In this document: positions 13,328-27,503 of the stretch, piece after piece
Numbering within the stretch: position 1 is the first letter of the stretch
How the letters are laid out: the number at the start of each line of letters is the position of its first letter
Source: Hydractinia symbiolongicarpus
Taxonomy: Eukaryota > Cnidaria > Hydrozoa > Anthoathecata > Hydractiniidae
Reading direction: 5' to 3'
Assembly (NCBI RefSeq): GCF_029227915.1
Contig: NC_079882.1
Span: 32,170,001-32,234,000, forward strand
Length of the DNA stretch: 64,000 nucleotides
Notes under the pieces: model-generated
Seen by the model: only the letters and a program-made list of their open reading frames with translations
What the model was told of the DNA's origin: nothing
Databases searched by the model: none
Position numbers and translations under genes: made by a program

Positions 13328-14540
13328 GTTCTGGAAATGAGTTTACTCCCTGGGTACTTTCTTTGTATACTTTTGACTATAAGGGCCGAGTCCGGGATTT
13401 AGGGAAATCGCAGGTTTTCGTTTGCCGGCGATTAAACTGCTTTTATTCAGCGTCTCGTCAAAAATGAAAACATTTTTGAAAACTACAAGTCTCATGCGTT
13501 TTAGTGGTGAAAAAGTAATTTAAAAAATCGTTCGGGAAATGAGTTTACTCCCTGGGTACTTTCTTTGTATACTTTTGACTATACGGCCAAGCCCGGGATT
13601 TACGGAAATCGCGGGTTTTCGTTTGCCGGCGATTAAACTTCTTTTATTCAGCGTCTCATCAAAAATGAAAACATTTTTAAAAACTATAAGTCTTATGCGT
13701 TTTAGTGGTGAAAAAATAATTTAAAAAATCGTTCTGGAAATGAGTTTACTCCCTGGGTACTTCCTTTGTATACTTTTGACTATACGGGCCGAGTCCGGGA
13801 TTTACGGGAATTTGCAGGTTTTCGTTTGCCGGCGATTAAACTGCTTTTATTCAGCGTCTCATCAAAAATGAAAACATTTTTAAAAACTACAAGTCTCATG
13901 CGTTTTAGTGGTAAAAAGTGATTTAAAAAATCGTTCGGGAAATGAGTTTACTCCATGGGTACTTTCTTTGTATACTTTTGACTATACGGGCCAAGCCCGA
14001 GATTTACGGGAAATCGCAGGTTTTCGTTTGCCGGCGATTAAACTTCTTTTATTCAGCGTCTCATCAAAAATGAAAACATTTTTAAAAACTACAAGTCTTA
14101 TGCGTTTTAGTGGTGAAAAAATAATTTAAAAAATCGTTCTGGAAATGAGTTTACTCCCTGGGTACTTCCTTTGTATACTTTTGACTATACGGGCCGAGTC
14201 CGGGATTTACGGGAATTTGCAGGTTTTCGTTTGCCGGCGTTTAAACTGCTTTTATTCAGCGTCTCATCAAAAATGAAAACATTTTTAAAAACTACAAGTC
14301 TCATGCGTTTTAGTGGTAAAAAGTGATTTAAAAATTCGTTCGGGAAATGAGTTTACTCCATGGGTACTTTCTTTGTATACTTTTGACTATACGGGCCAAG
14401 CCCGGGATTTACGGGAAATCGCAGGTTTTCGTTTGCCGGCGATTAAACTTCTTTTATTCAGCGTCTCATCAAAATTGAAAACATTTTTGAAAACTACAAG
14501 TCTCATGCGTTTTAGTGGTGAAAAAATAATTTAAAAAATC
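13328..14540 (+). repeat. 6-monomer HOR, copy 1
   Basis: This 1,213-bp block is repeated in direct tandem at 14,541-15,754. Private markers shared by both copies include ACTATAAGGGCCG, GCGTCTCGTCAAAAATG, ACTATAAGTCTTATG, GTACTTCCTTTG, GGGAATTTGCAGG and TACTCCATGGGTAC. The 1-bp length difference from copy 2 is a missing G in TTTACGGAAATC near 13,602. Confidence 0.9.
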
Positions 14541-15754
14541 GTTCGGGAAATGAGTTTACTCCCTGGGTACTTTCTTTGTATACTTTTGACTATAAGGGCC
14601 GAGTCCGGGATTTAGGGAAATCGCAGGTTTTCGTTTGCCGGCGATTAAACTGCTTTTATTCAGCGTCTCGTCAAAAATGAAAACATTTTTGAAAACTACA
14701 AGTCTCATGCGTTTTAGTGGTGAAAAAGTAATTTAAAAAATCGTTCGGGAAATGAGTTTACTCCCTGGGTACTTTCTTTGTATACTTTTGACTATACGGC
14801 CAAGCCCGGGATTTACGGGAAATCGCGGGTTTTCGTTTGCCGGCGATTAAACTTCTTTTATTCAGCGTCTCATCAAAAATGAAAACATTTTTAAAAACTA
14901 TAAGTCTTATGCGTTTTAGTGGTGAAAAAATAATTTAAAAAATCGTTCTGGAAATGAGTTTATTCCCTGGGTACTTCCTTTGTATACTTTTGACTATACG
15001 GGCCGAGTCCGGGATTTACGGGAATTTGCAGGTTTTCGTTTGCCGGCGATTAAACTGCTTTTATTCAGCGTCTCATCAAAAATGAAAACATTTTTAAAAA
15101 CTACAAGTCTCATGCGTTTTAGTGGTAAAAAGTGATTTAAAAAATCGTTCGGGAAATGAGTTTACTCCATGGGTACTTTCTTTGTATACTTTTGACTATA
15201 CGGGCCAAGCCCGAGATTTACGGGAAATCGCAGGTTTTCGTTTGCCGGCGATTAAACTTCTTTTATTCAGCGTCTCATCAAAAATGAAAACATTTTTAAA
15301 AACTACAAGTCTTATGCGTTTTAGTGGTGAAAAAATAATTTAAAAAATCGTTCTGGAAATGAGTTTACTCCCTGGGTACTTCCTTTGTATACTTTTGACT
15401 ATACGGGCCGAGTCCGGGATTTACGGGAATTTGCAGGTTTTCGTTTGCCGGCGATTAAACTGCTTTTATTCAGCGTCTCATCAAAAATGAAAACATTTTT
15501 AAAAACTACAAGTCTCATGCGTTTTAGTGGTAAAAAGTGATTTAAAAAATCGTTCGGGAAATGAGTTTACTCCATGGGTACTTTCTTTGTATACTTTTGA
15601 CTATACGGGCCAAGCCCGGGATTTACGGGAAATCGCAGGTTTTCGTTTGCCGGCGATTAAACTTCTTTTATTCAGCGTCTCATCAAAATTGAAAACATTT
15701 TTGAAAACTACAAGTCTCATGCGTTTTAGTGGTGAAAAAATAATTTAAAAAATC
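14541..15754 (+). repeat. 6-monomer HOR, copy 2
   Basis: This is the 1,214-bp tandem partner of 13,328-14,540 with the same six monomer types in the same order. Within each copy the last four monomers are themselves a near-repeated dimer pair (GTACTTCCTTTG type followed by TACTCCATGGG type, 405 bp apart). The block is therefore a nested product: a dimer duplication followed by a hexamer duplication. Confidence 0.9.
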
Positions 15755-18700
15755 GTTCGGGAAATGAGTTTACTCCCTGGGTACTTTCTTAGTATATTTT
15801 GACTATACGGCCAAGCCCGGGATTTACGGGAAATCGCGGGTTTTCGTTTGCCGGCGATTAAACTTCTTTTATTCAGCGTCTCATCAAAAATGAAAACATT
15901 TTTAAAAACTACAAGTCTTATGCGTTTTAGTGGTGAAAAAATAATTTAAAAAATCGTTCTGGCAATGAGTTTACTCCCTGGGTACTTTCTTTGTATACTT
16001 TTGACTATACGGGCCTAGTCCGGGATTTAGGGAAATCGCAGGTTTTCGTTTGCCGGCGATTAAACTGCTTTTATTCAGCGTCTCATCAAAAATGAAAACA
16101 TTTTTGAAAACTACAAGTCTCATGCGTTTTAGTGGTGAAAAAGTAATTTAAAAAATCGTTCGGGAAATGAGTTTACTCCCTGGGTACTTTCTTTGTATAC
16201 TTTTGACTATACGGGCCGAGTCCGGGATTTAGGGAAATCGCAGGTTTTCGTTTGCCGGCGATTAAACTGCTTTTATTCAGCGTCTCATCAAAAATGAAAA
16301 CATTTTTGAAAACTACAAGTCTCATGCGTTTTAGTGGTGAAAAATTAATTTAAAAAACCTTCGGGAAATGAGTTTACTCCCTGGGTACTTTCTTTGTATA
16401 CTTTTGACTATACGGCCAAGCCCGGGATTTACGGGAAATCGCGGTTTTTCGTTTGCCGGCGATTAAACTTCTTTTATTCAGCGTCTCATCAAAAATGAAA
16501 ACATTTTTAAAAACTACAAGTCTTATGCGTTTTAGTGGTGAAAAAATAATTTAAAAAATCGTTCTGGAAATGAGTTTACTCCCTGGGTACTTTCTTTGTA
16601 TACTTTTGACTATACGGGCCGAGTCCGGGATTTACGGGAAATCGCAGGTTTTCGTTTGCCGGCGATTAAACTGCTTTTATTCAGCGTCTCATCAAAAATG
16701 AAAACATTCTTGAAAACTACAAGTCTCGTGCGTTTTAGTGGTGAAATAATAATTTAAAAAATGGTTTGGGAAATGAGTTTACTCCCTGGGTACTTTCTTT
16801 GTATACTTTTGACTATACGGGCCGAGTCCAGGATTTACGGGAAATCGCAGGTTTTCGTTTGCCGGCGATTAAACTTCTTTTATTCAGCGTCTCATCAAAA
16901 ATGAAAACATTTTTAAAAACTACAAGTCTCATGCGTTTTAGTGGGAAAAAGTAATTTAAAAAATCGTTCGGGAAATGAGTTTACTCCCTTGGTACTTTCT
17001 TTGTATACTTTTGACTATACGGGCCGAGTCCGGGATTTACGGGAAATCGCAGGTTTTCGTTTGCCGGCGATTAAACAGCTTTTATTCAGCGTCTCATCAA
17101 AAATGAAATCAATTTTAAAAACTACAAGTCTTATGCGTTTTAGTGGTGAAAAAATATTTTAAAAAATCGTTCTGGAAATGAGTTTACTCCCTGGGTACTT
17201 TCTTTGTATACTTTTGACTATACGAGCCGAGTCCGGGATTTAGGGAAATCGCAGGTTTTCGTTTGCCGGCGATTAAACTGCTTTTATTCAGCGTCTCGTC
17301 AAAAATGAAAACATTTTTGAAAACAACAAGTCTCATGCGTTTTAGTGGTGAAAAAGTAATTTAAAAAATCGTTCGGGAAATGAGTTTACTCCCTGGGTAC
17401 TTTCTTTGTATACTTTTGACTATACGGCCAAGCCCGGGATTTACGGGAAATCGCGGGTTTTCGTTTGCCGGCGATTAAACTTCTTTTATTCAGCGTCTCA
17501 TCAAAAATGAAAACATTTTTAAAAACTACAAGTCTTATGCGTTTTAGTGGTGAAAAAATAATTTAAAAAATCGTTCTGGAAATGAGTTTACTCCCTGGGT
17601 ACTTTCTTTGTATACTTTTGACTATACGGGCCGAGTCCGGGATTTACGGGAAATCGCAGGTTTTCGTTTGCCGGCGATTAAACTGCTTTTATTCAGCGTC
17701 TCATCAAAAATGAAAACATTCTTGAGAACTACAAGTCTCGTGCGTTTTAGTGGTGAAATAATAATTTAAAAAATCGTTTGGGAAATGAGTTTACTCCCTG
17801 GGTACTTTCTTTGTATAATTTTAACTATACGGGCCGAGTCCAGGATTTACGGGAAATCGCAGGTTTTCGTTTGCCGGCGATTAAACTTCTTTTATTCAGC
17901 GTCTCATCAAAAATGAAAACATTTTTAAAAACTACAAGTCTCATGCGTTTTAGTGGTAAAAAGTAATTTAAAAAATCGTTCGGGAAATGAGTTTACTCCC
18001 TGGGTACTTTCTTTGTATACTTTTGACTATACGGGCCAAGCCCGGGATTTACGGGAAATCGCAGGTTTTCGTTTGCCGGCGATTAAACTTCTTTTATTCA
18101 GCGTCTCATCAAAAATGAAAACATTTTTAAAAACTACAAGTCTCATGCGTTTTAGTGGTAAAAAGTAATTTAAAAAATCGTTCGGGAAATGAGTTTACTC
18201 CCTGGGTACTTTCTTTGTATACTTTTGACTATACGGGCCAAGCCCGGGATTTACGGGAAATCGCAGGTTTTCGTTTGCCGGCGATTAAACTTCTTTTATT
18301 CAGCGTCTCATCAAAAATGAAAACATTTTTAAAAACTACAAGTCTTATGCGTTTTAGTGGTGAAAAAATAATTTAAAAAATCGTTCTGGAAATGAGTTTA
18401 CTCCCTGGGTATTTTCTTTGTATTCTTTTGACTATACGGGCCGAGTCCGGGATTTACGGGAAATCGCAGATTTTCGTTTGCCGGCGATTAAACTGCTTTT
18501 ATTCAGCGTCTCATCAAAAATGAAAACATTCTTGAAAACTACAAGTCTCGTGCGTTTTAGTGGTGAAATAATAATTTAAAAAATCGTTTGGGAAATGAGT
18601 TTACTCCCTGGGTACTTTCTTTGTATACTTTTGACTATACGGGCCGAGTCCAGGATTTACGGGAAATCGCGGGTTTTCGTTTGCCGGCGATTAAACTTCT

Positions 18701-18783
18701 TTTATTCAGCGTCTCATCAAAAATGAAAACATTTTTAAAAACTACAAGTCTTATGCGTTTTAGTGGTGAAAAAATAATTTAAA

Positions 18784-19592
18784 AAATCGTTCTGGAAATG
18801 AGTTTACTCCCTGGGTACTTTCTTTGTATACTTTTGACTATACGGGCCGAGTCCAGGATTTACGGGAAATCGCAGGTTTTCGTTTGCCGGCGATTAAACT
18901 TCTTTTATTCACCGTCTCATCAAAAATGAAAAAATTTTTAAAAAATACAAGTCTCATGCGTTTTAGTGGTAAAAAGTAATTTAAAAAATCGTTCGGGAAA
19001 TAAGTTTACTCCCTGGGTACTTTCTTTGTATACTTTTGACTATACGGGCCAAGCCCGGGATTTACGGGAAATCGCAGGTTTTCGTTTGCCGGCGATTAAA
19101 CTTCTTTTATTCAGCGTTTCATCAAAAATGAAAACATTTTTGAAAACTACAAGTCTTATGCGTTTTAGTGGTGAAAAAATAATTTAAAAAATCGTTCTGG
19201 AAATGAGTTTACTCCCTGGGTACTTTCTTTGTATACTTTTGACTATACGGGCCGAGTCCAGGATTTACGGGAAATCGCAGGTTTTCGTTTGCCGGCGATT
19301 AAACTTCTTTTATTCACCGTCTCATCAAAAATGAAAAAATTTTTAAAAAATACAAGTCTCATGCGTTTTAGTGGTAAAAAGTAATTTAAAAAATCGTTCG
19401 GGAAATAAGTTTACTCCCTGGGTACTTTCTTTGTATACTTTTGACTATACGGGCCAAGCCCGGGATTTACGGGAAATCGCAGGTTTTCGTTTGCCGGCGA
19501 TTAAACTTCTTTTATTCAGCGTTTCATCAAAAATGAAAACATTTTTGAAAACTACAAGTCTCATGCGTTTTAGTGGTGAAAAAATAATTTAA
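18784..19592 (+). repeat. 405-bp dimer duplicated in tandem
   Basis: A dimer containing the private variants TTCACCGTCTCATC, GAAAAAATTTTTAAAAAATAC and GGGAAATAAGTTTAC occurs twice with a 405-bp shift (for example near 18,910 and 19,315). A related single copy, without the GAAAAAATTTTT variant, lies near 22,150. Confidence 0.82.
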
Positions 19593-20249
19593 AAAATCGT
19601 TCGGGAAATGAGTTTACTCCCTGGGTACTTTCTTTGTATACTTTTGACTATACGGGCCGAGTCCGGGATTTACGGGAAATCGCAGATTTTCGTTTGCCGG
19701 CGATTAAACTGCTTTTATTCAGCGTCTCATCAAAAATGAAAACATTCTTGAAAACTACAAGTCTCGTGCGTTTTAGTGGTGAAATAATAATTTAAAAAAT
19801 CGTTTAGGAAATGAGTTTACTCCCTGGGTACTTTCTTTGTATACTTTTGACAATACGGGCCGAGTCCAGGATTTACGGGAAATCGCGGGTTTTCGTTTGC
19901 CGGCGATTAAACTTCTTTTATTCAGCGTCTCATCAAAAATGAAAACATTCTTGAATACTACAAGTCTCGTGCGCTTTAGTGGTGAAATAATAATTTAAAA
20001 AATCGTTTGGGAAATGAGCTTACTCCCTGGGTACTTTCTTTGTATACTTTTGACTACACGGCCAAGCCCAGGATTTACGGGAAATCGCGGGTTTTCGTTT
20101 GCCGGCGATTAAACTTCTTTTATTCAGCGTCTCATCAAAAATGAAAACATTTTTAAAAACTACAAGTCTTATGCGTTTTAGTGGTGAAAAAACAATTTAA
20201 AAAATCGTTCTGGAAATGAGTTTACTCCCTGTGTACTTTCTTTGTATAC

Positions 20250-21600
20250 TTTTGACTATACGGGCCGAGTCCAGGATTTACGGGAAATCGCAGGTTTTCG
20301 TGTGCCGGCGATTAAACTTCTTTTATTCAGCGTCTCATCAAAAATGAAAACATTTTTAAAAAATACAAGTCTCATGCGTTTTAGTGGTAAAAAGTAATTT
20401 AAAAAATCGTTCGGGAAATGAGTTTACTCCCTGGGTACTTTCTTTGTATACTTTTGACTATACAGGCTAAGCCCGGGATTTACGGGAAATCGCAGGTTTT
20501 CGTTTGCCGGCGATTAAACTTCTTTTATTCAGCGTCTCATCAAAAATGAAAACATTTTTGAAAACTACAAGTCTCATGCGTTTTAGTGGTGAAAAAATAA
20601 TTTAAAAAATCGTTCGGAAAATGGGTTTACTCCCTGGGTACTTTCTTTGTATACTTTTGACTATACGGGCCAAGCCGGGATTTACGGGAAATCGCGGGTT
20701 TTCGTTTGCCGGCGATTAAACTTCTTTTATTCAGCGTCTCATCAAAAATGAAAACATTTTTAAAAACTACAAGTCTTATGCGTTTTAGTGGTGAAAAGAT
20801 AATTTAAAAAATCGTTCTGGAAATGAGTTTACTCTCAGGGTACTTTCATTGTATACATTCGACTATACGGGCCAAGCCTGGGATTTACGGGAAATCGCGG
20901 GTTTTCGTTTTCCGGCGATTAAACCTCTTTCATTAAGCGTCTCATCAAAAATGAAAACATTTTTGAAAACTACAAGTCTCATGCGTTTTAGTGGTGAAAA
21001 AAATTTTAAAAAATCGTTCGGGAAATGAGTTTACTCCCTGGGTACTTTCTTTGTATTCTTTTGACTATACGGGCCGAGTCCGGGATTTACGGGAAACCGC
21101 AGATTTTCGTTTGCCGGCGATTAAACTGCTTTTATTCAGCGTCTCATCAAAAATGAAAACATTCTTGAAAACTACAAGTCTCGTGCGTTTTAGTGGTGAA
21201 ATAATAATTTAAAAAATCGTTTGGGAAATGAGTTTACTCCCTGGGTACTTTCTTTGTATACTTTTGACTATACGGGCCGAGTCCAGGATTTACGGGAAAT
21301 CGCGGGTTTTCGTTTGCCGGCGATTAAACTTCTTTTATTCAGCGTCTCATCAGAAATGAAAACATTTTTAAAAACTACAAGTCTCATGCGTTTTAGTGGT
21401 GAAAAAATAATTTAAAAAATCGTTCGGAAAATGGGTTTACTCCCTGCGTACTTTCTTTGTATACTTTTGACTATACGGGCCAAGCCGGGATTTACGGGAA
21501 ATCGCGGGTTTTCGTTTGCCGGCGATTAAACTTCCTTTATTCAGCGTCTCATCAAAAATGAAAACATTTTTAAAAACTACAAGTCTTATGCGTTTTAGTG
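20250..21600 (+). repeat. Segmental repeat, copy 1 (3,649-bp offset)
   Basis: About 1.35 kb (6-7 monomers) that reappears 3,649 bp downstream. Shared rare variants include TTCGTGTGCCGG (20,299 and 23,948), TATACAGGCTAAGCCC, GGAAAATGGGTTTACTCCC, CTCTCAGGGTACTTTCATTG, CCTCTTTCATTAAGCG or TTAGGCG, CTCATCAGAAATG, CTCCCTGCGTACTTT and CTTCCTTTATTC. The edges are approximate: similarity to the specific partner fades at about 20.25 and 21.6 kb. Confidence 0.82.
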
Positions 21601-23899
21601 GTGAAAAAATAATTTAAAAAATCGTTCTGGAAATGAGTTTACACCCTGGGTACTTTCTTTGTATTCTTTTGACTATACGGGCCGAGTCCGGGATTTACGG
21701 GAAATCGCAGATTTTCGTTTGCCGGCGATTAAACTGCTTTTATTCAGCGTCTCATCAAAAATGAAAACATTCTTGAAAACTACAAGTCTCGTGCGTTTTA
21801 GTGGTGAAATAATAATTTAAAAAATCGTTTGGGAAATGAGTTTACTCCCTGGGTACTTTCTTTGTATACTTTTGACTATACGGGCCGAGTCCAGGATTTA
21901 CGGGAAATCGCGGGTTTTCGTTTGCCGGCGATTAAACTTCTTTTATTCAGCGTCTCATCAAAAATGAAAACATTTTTAAAAACTACAAGTCTTATGCATT
22001 TTAGTGGTGAAAAAATAATTTAAAAAATCGTTCTGGAAATGAGTTTACTCCCTGGGTACTTTCTTTGTATACTTTTGACTATACGGGCCGAGTCCAGGAT
22101 TTACGGGAAATCGCAGGTTTTCGTTTGCCGGCGATTAAACTTCTTTTATTCACCGTCTCATCAAAAATGAAAACATTTTTAAAAAATACAAGTCTCATGC
22201 GTTTTAGTGGTAAAAAGTAATTTAAAAAATCGTTCGGGAAATGAGTTTACTCCCTGGGTACTTTCTTTGTATACTTTTGACTATACGGGCCAAGCCCAGG
22301 ATTTACGGGAAATCGCAGGTTTTCGTTTGCCGGCGATTAAACTTCTTTTAATCAGCGTTTCATCAAAAATGAAAACATTTTTGAAAATTACAAGTCTCAT
22401 GCGTTTTAGTGGTGAAAAAATAATTTAAAAAATCGTTCGGGAAATGAGTTTACTCCCTGGGTACTTTCTTTGTATACTTTTGACTATACGGGCCGAGTCC
22501 GGGATTTACGGGAAATCGCAGATTTTCGTTTGCCGGCGATTAAACTGCTTTTATTCAGCGTCTCATCAAAAATGAAAACATTCTTGAAAACTACAAGTCT
22601 CGTGCGTTTTAGTGGTGAAATAATAATTTAAAAAATCGTTTAGGAAATGAGTTTACTCCCTGGGTACTTTCTTTGTATACTTTTGACAATACGGGCCGAG
22701 TCCAGGATTTACGGGAAATCGCGGGTTTTCGTTTGCCGGCGATTAAACTTCTTTTATTCAGCGTCTCATCAAAAATGAAAACATTTTTAAAAACTACAAG
22801 TCTTATGCGTTTTAGTGGTGAAAAAATAATTTAAAAAATCGTTCTGGAAATGAGTTTACTCCCTGGGTACTTTCTTTGTATTCTTTTGACTATACGGGCC
22901 GAGTCCGGGATTTACGGGAAACCGCAGATTTTCATTTGCCGGCGATTAAACTGCTTTTATTCAGCGTCTCATCAAAAATGAAAACATTCTTGAAAACTAC
23001 AAGTCTCGTGCGTTTTAGTGGTGAAATAATAATTTAAAAAATCGTTTGGGAAATGAGTTTACTCCCTGGGTACTTTCTTTGTATACTTTTGACTATACGG
23101 GCCGAGTCCAGGATTTACGGGAAATCGCGGGTTTTCGTTTGCCGGCGATTAAACTTCTTTTATTCAGCGTCTCATCAAAAATGAAAACATTTTTAAAAAC
23201 TACAAGTCTTATGCGTTTTAGTGGTAAAAAAATAATTTAAAAAATCGTTCTGGAAATGAGTTTACTCCCTGGGTATTTTCTTTGTATTCTTTTGACTATA
23301 CGGGCCGAGTCCAGGATTTACGGGAAATCGCAGATTTTCGTTTGCCGGCGATTAAACTGCTTTTATTCAGCGTCTCATCAAAAATGAAAACATTCTTGAA
23401 TACTACAAGTCTCGTGCGCTTTAGTGGTGAAATAATAATTTAAAAAATCGTTTGGGAAATGAGTTTACTCCCTGGGTACTTTCTTTGTATACTTTTGACT
23501 ATACGGGCCGAGTCCAGGATTTACGGGAAATCGCGGGTTTTCGTTTGCCGGCGATTAAACTTCTTTTATTCAGCGTCTCATCAAAAATGAAAACATTTTT
23601 AAAAACTACAAGTCTTATGCGTTTTAGTGGTAAAAAAATAATTTAAAAAATCGTTCTGGAAATGAGTTTACTCCCTGGGTATTTTCTTTGTATTCTTTTG
23701 ACTATACGGGCCGAGTCCAGGATTTACGGGAAATCGCAGATTTTCGTTTGCCGGCGATTAAACTGCTTTTATTCAGCGTCTCATCAAAAATGAAAACATT
23801 CTTGAATACTACAAGTCTCGTGCGCTTTAGTGGTGAAATAATAATTTAAAAAATCGTTTGGGAAATGAGTTTACTCCCTGGGTACTTTCTTTGTATACT

Positions 23900-25250
23900 T
23901 TTGACTATACGGGCCGAGTCCAGGATTTACGGGAAATCGCAGGTTTTCGTGTGCCGGCGATTAAACTTCTTTTATTCAGCGTCTCATCAAAAATGAAAAC
24001 ATTTTTAAAAAATACAAGTCTCATGCGTTTTAGTGGTAAAAAGTAATTTAAAAAATCGTTCGGGAAATGAGTTTACTCCCTGGGTACTTTCTTTGTATAC
24101 TTTTGACTATACAGGCTAAGCCCGGGATTTACGGGAAATCGCAGGTTTTCGTTTGCCGGCGATTAAACTTCTTTTATTCAGCGTCTCATCAAAAATGAAA
24201 ACATTTTTGAAAACTACAAGTCTCATGCGTTTTAGTGGTGAAAAAATAATTTAAAAAATCGTTCGGAAAATGGGTTTACTCCCTGGGTACTTTCTTTGTA
24301 TACTTTTGACTATACGGGCCAAGCCGGGATTTACGGGAAATCGCGGGTTTTCGTTTGCCGGCGATTAAACTTCTTTTATTCAGCGTCTCATCAAAAATGA
24401 AAACATTTTTAAAAACTACAAGTCTTATGCGTTTTAGTGGTGAAAAGATAATTTAAAAAATCGTTCTGGAAATGAGTTTACTCTCAGGGTACTTTCATTG
24501 TATACATTCGACTATACGGGCCAAGCCTGGGATTTACGGGAAATCGCGGGTTTTCGTTTTCCGGCGATTAAACCTCTTTCATTAGGCGTCTCATCAAAAA
24601 TGAAAACATTTTTGAAAACTACAAGTCTCATGCGTTTTAGTGGTGAAAAAAAATTTAAAAAATCGTTCGGGAAATGAGTTTACTCCCTGGGTACTTTCTT
24701 TGTATTCTTTTGACTATACGGGCCGAGTCCGGGATTTACGGGAAACCGCAGATTTTCGTTTGCCGGCGATTAAACTGCTTTTATTCAGCGTCTCATCAAA
24801 AATGAAAACATTCTTAAAAACTACAAGTCTCGTGCGTTTTAGTGGTGAAATAATAATTTAAAAAATCGTTTGGGAAATGAGTTTACTCCCTGGGTACTTT
24901 CTTTGTATACTTTTGACTATACGGGCCGAGTCCAGGATTTACGGGAAATCGCGGGTTTTCGTTTGCCGGCGATTAAACTTCTTTTATTCAGCGTCTCATC
25001 AGAAATGAAAACATTTTTTAAAACTACAAGTCTCATGCGTTTTAGTGGTGAAAAAATAATTTAAAAAATCGTTCGGAAAATGGGTTTACTCCCTGCGTAC
25101 TTTCTTTGTATACTTTTGACTATACGGGCCAAGCCGGGATTTACGGGAAATCGCGGGTTTTCGTTTGCCGGCGATTAAACTTCCTTTATTCAGCGTCTCA
25201 TCAAAAATGAAAACATTTTTAAAAACTACAAGTCTTATGCGTTTTAGTGG
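23900..25250 (+). repeat. Segmental repeat, copy 2 (3,649-bp offset)
   Basis: Partner of 20,250-21,600, carrying the same rare variants in the same order. The 2.3 kb between the copies belongs to other monomer types, so this is a dispersed duplication inside the array rather than a direct tandem one, or a tandem HOR that was later invaded. After 25,250 the copies diverge: copy 2 continues into the GATAATTT / TCTCAGGG type, while copy 1 continues into a TTTACACCCTGGG type. Confidence 0.82.
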
Positions 25251-27503
25251 TGAAAAGATAATTTAAAAAATCGTTCTGGAAATGAGTTTACTCTCAGGGT
25301 ACTTTCGTTGTATACATTCGACTATACGGGCCAAGCCCGGGATTTACGGGAAATCGCGGGTTTTCGTTTTCCGGCGATTAAACCTCTTTCATTAAGCGTC
25401 TCATCAAAAATGAAAACATTTTTAAAAACTACAAGTCTCATGCGTTTTAGTGGTGAAAAAAAATTTAAAAAATCGTTCGGGAAATGAGTTTACTCCCTGG
25501 GTACTTTCTTTGTATACATTCGACTATACGGGCCAAGCCCCGGATTTACGGGAAAACGCGGGATTTCGTTTGCCAGCGATTAAACCTCTTTCATTAGGCG
25601 TCTCATCAAAAATGAAAACATCTTTGAAAATTACAAGTCTCATGGGCTTTAGTGGTGAAATAATAATTTAAAAAATCGTTTGGGAAATAAGTTTACTCCC
25701 TGGGTACTTTCTTTGTATACTTTTGACTATACGGGCCGAGTACGGGATTTACGGGAAATCGCAGGTTTTCGTTTGCCGGCGATTAAACTTCTTTTATTCA
25801 GCGTCTCATCAAAAATGAAAACATTTTTGAAAACTACAAGTCTCATGCGTCTTAGTGGTGAAAAAATAATTTAAAAAATCGTTAGGGAAATGAGTTTACT
25901 CACTGGGTACTTTCCTTGTATTCTTTTAACTATACGCGCCGAGACCGGGATTTACGGGAAATCGCAGGTTTTCGTTTGCCGGCGATTAAACTTCTTTTAT
26001 TCAGCGTCTCATCAAAAATGAAAACATTTTTGAAAACTTCAAGTCTCATGCGTCTTAGTGGTGAAAAAATAATTTAAAAAATCGTTTGGGAAATGAGTTT
26101 ACTCCCTGGGTACTTTCTTTGTATACTTTTGACTATACGGGCCGAGTCCAGGATTTACGGGAAATCGCAGGTTTTCGTTTGCCGGCGATTAAACTTCTTT
26201 TATTCAGCGTCTCATCAAAAATGAAAACATTTTTGAAAACTACAAGTCTCATGCGTTTTAGTGGTGAAAAAATAATTTAAAAAATCGTTCGGGAAATGAG
26301 TATACACCCTGGGTACTTTCTTTGTATACTATTGACTCTACGGGCCGAGTCTGGGATTTACGGGAAATCGCAGGTTTTCGTTTGCCGGCGATTAAACTTC
26401 TTTTATTCAGCGTCTCATCAAAAATGAAAATTTTTTTAAAAACTACAAGTCTTATGCGTTTTAGTGGTGAAAAAATAATTTAAAAAATCGTTCTGGAAAT
26501 GAGTTTACTCCCTGGGTACTTTCTTTGTATACTTTTGACTATACGGGCCGAGTCTGGGATTTACGGGAAATCGCAGGTTTTCGTTTGCCGTCGATTAAAC
26601 TTCTTTTATTCAGCGTCTCATCAAAAATGAAAACATTCTTGAAAACTACAAGTCTCATGCGTTTTAGTGGTGAAATAATAATTTAAAAAATCGTTCGGGA
26701 AATGAGTTTACTCCCTGGGTACTTTCTTTGTATACTTTTGACTATACGGGCCGAGTCCGGGATTTACGGGAAATCGCAGATTTTCGTTTGCCGGCGATTA
26801 AACTGCTTTTATTCAGCGTCTCATCAAAAATGAAAGCATTCTTGAAAACTACAAGTCTCGTGCGTTTTAGTGGTGAAATAATAATTTAAAAAATCTTTTC
26901 GGAAATGAGTTTACTCCCTGGGTACTTTCTTTGTATACTTTTGACTATACGGGCCGAGTCCAGGATTTACGGGAAATCGCGGGTTTTCGTTTGCCGGCGA
27001 TTAAACTTCTTTTATTCAGCGTCTCATCAAAAATGAAAACATTTTTAAAAACTACAAGTCTTATGCGTTTTAGTGGTGAAAAAATAATTTAAAAAATCGT
27101 TCTGGAAATGAGTTTTCTCCCTGGGTACTTTCTTTGTATTCTTTTGACTATACGGGCCGAGTCCGGGATTTACGGGAAATCGCAGATTTTCGTTTGCCGG
27201 CGATTAAACTGCTTTTAGTCAGCGTCTCATCAAAAATGAAAACATTCTTGAAAACTACAAGTCTCGTGAGTTTTAGTGGTGAAATAATAATTTAAGAAAT
27301 CGTTTGGGAAATGAGTTTACTCCCTGGGTACTTTCTTTGTATACTTTTGACTATACGGGCCGAGTCCAGGATTTACGGGAAATCGCAGGTTTTCGTTTGC
27401 CGGCGATTAAACTTCTTTTATTCAGCGTCTCATCAAAAATGAAAACATTTTTAAAAACTACAAGTCTTATGCGTTTTAGTGGTGAAAAAACAATTTAAAA
27501 CAT

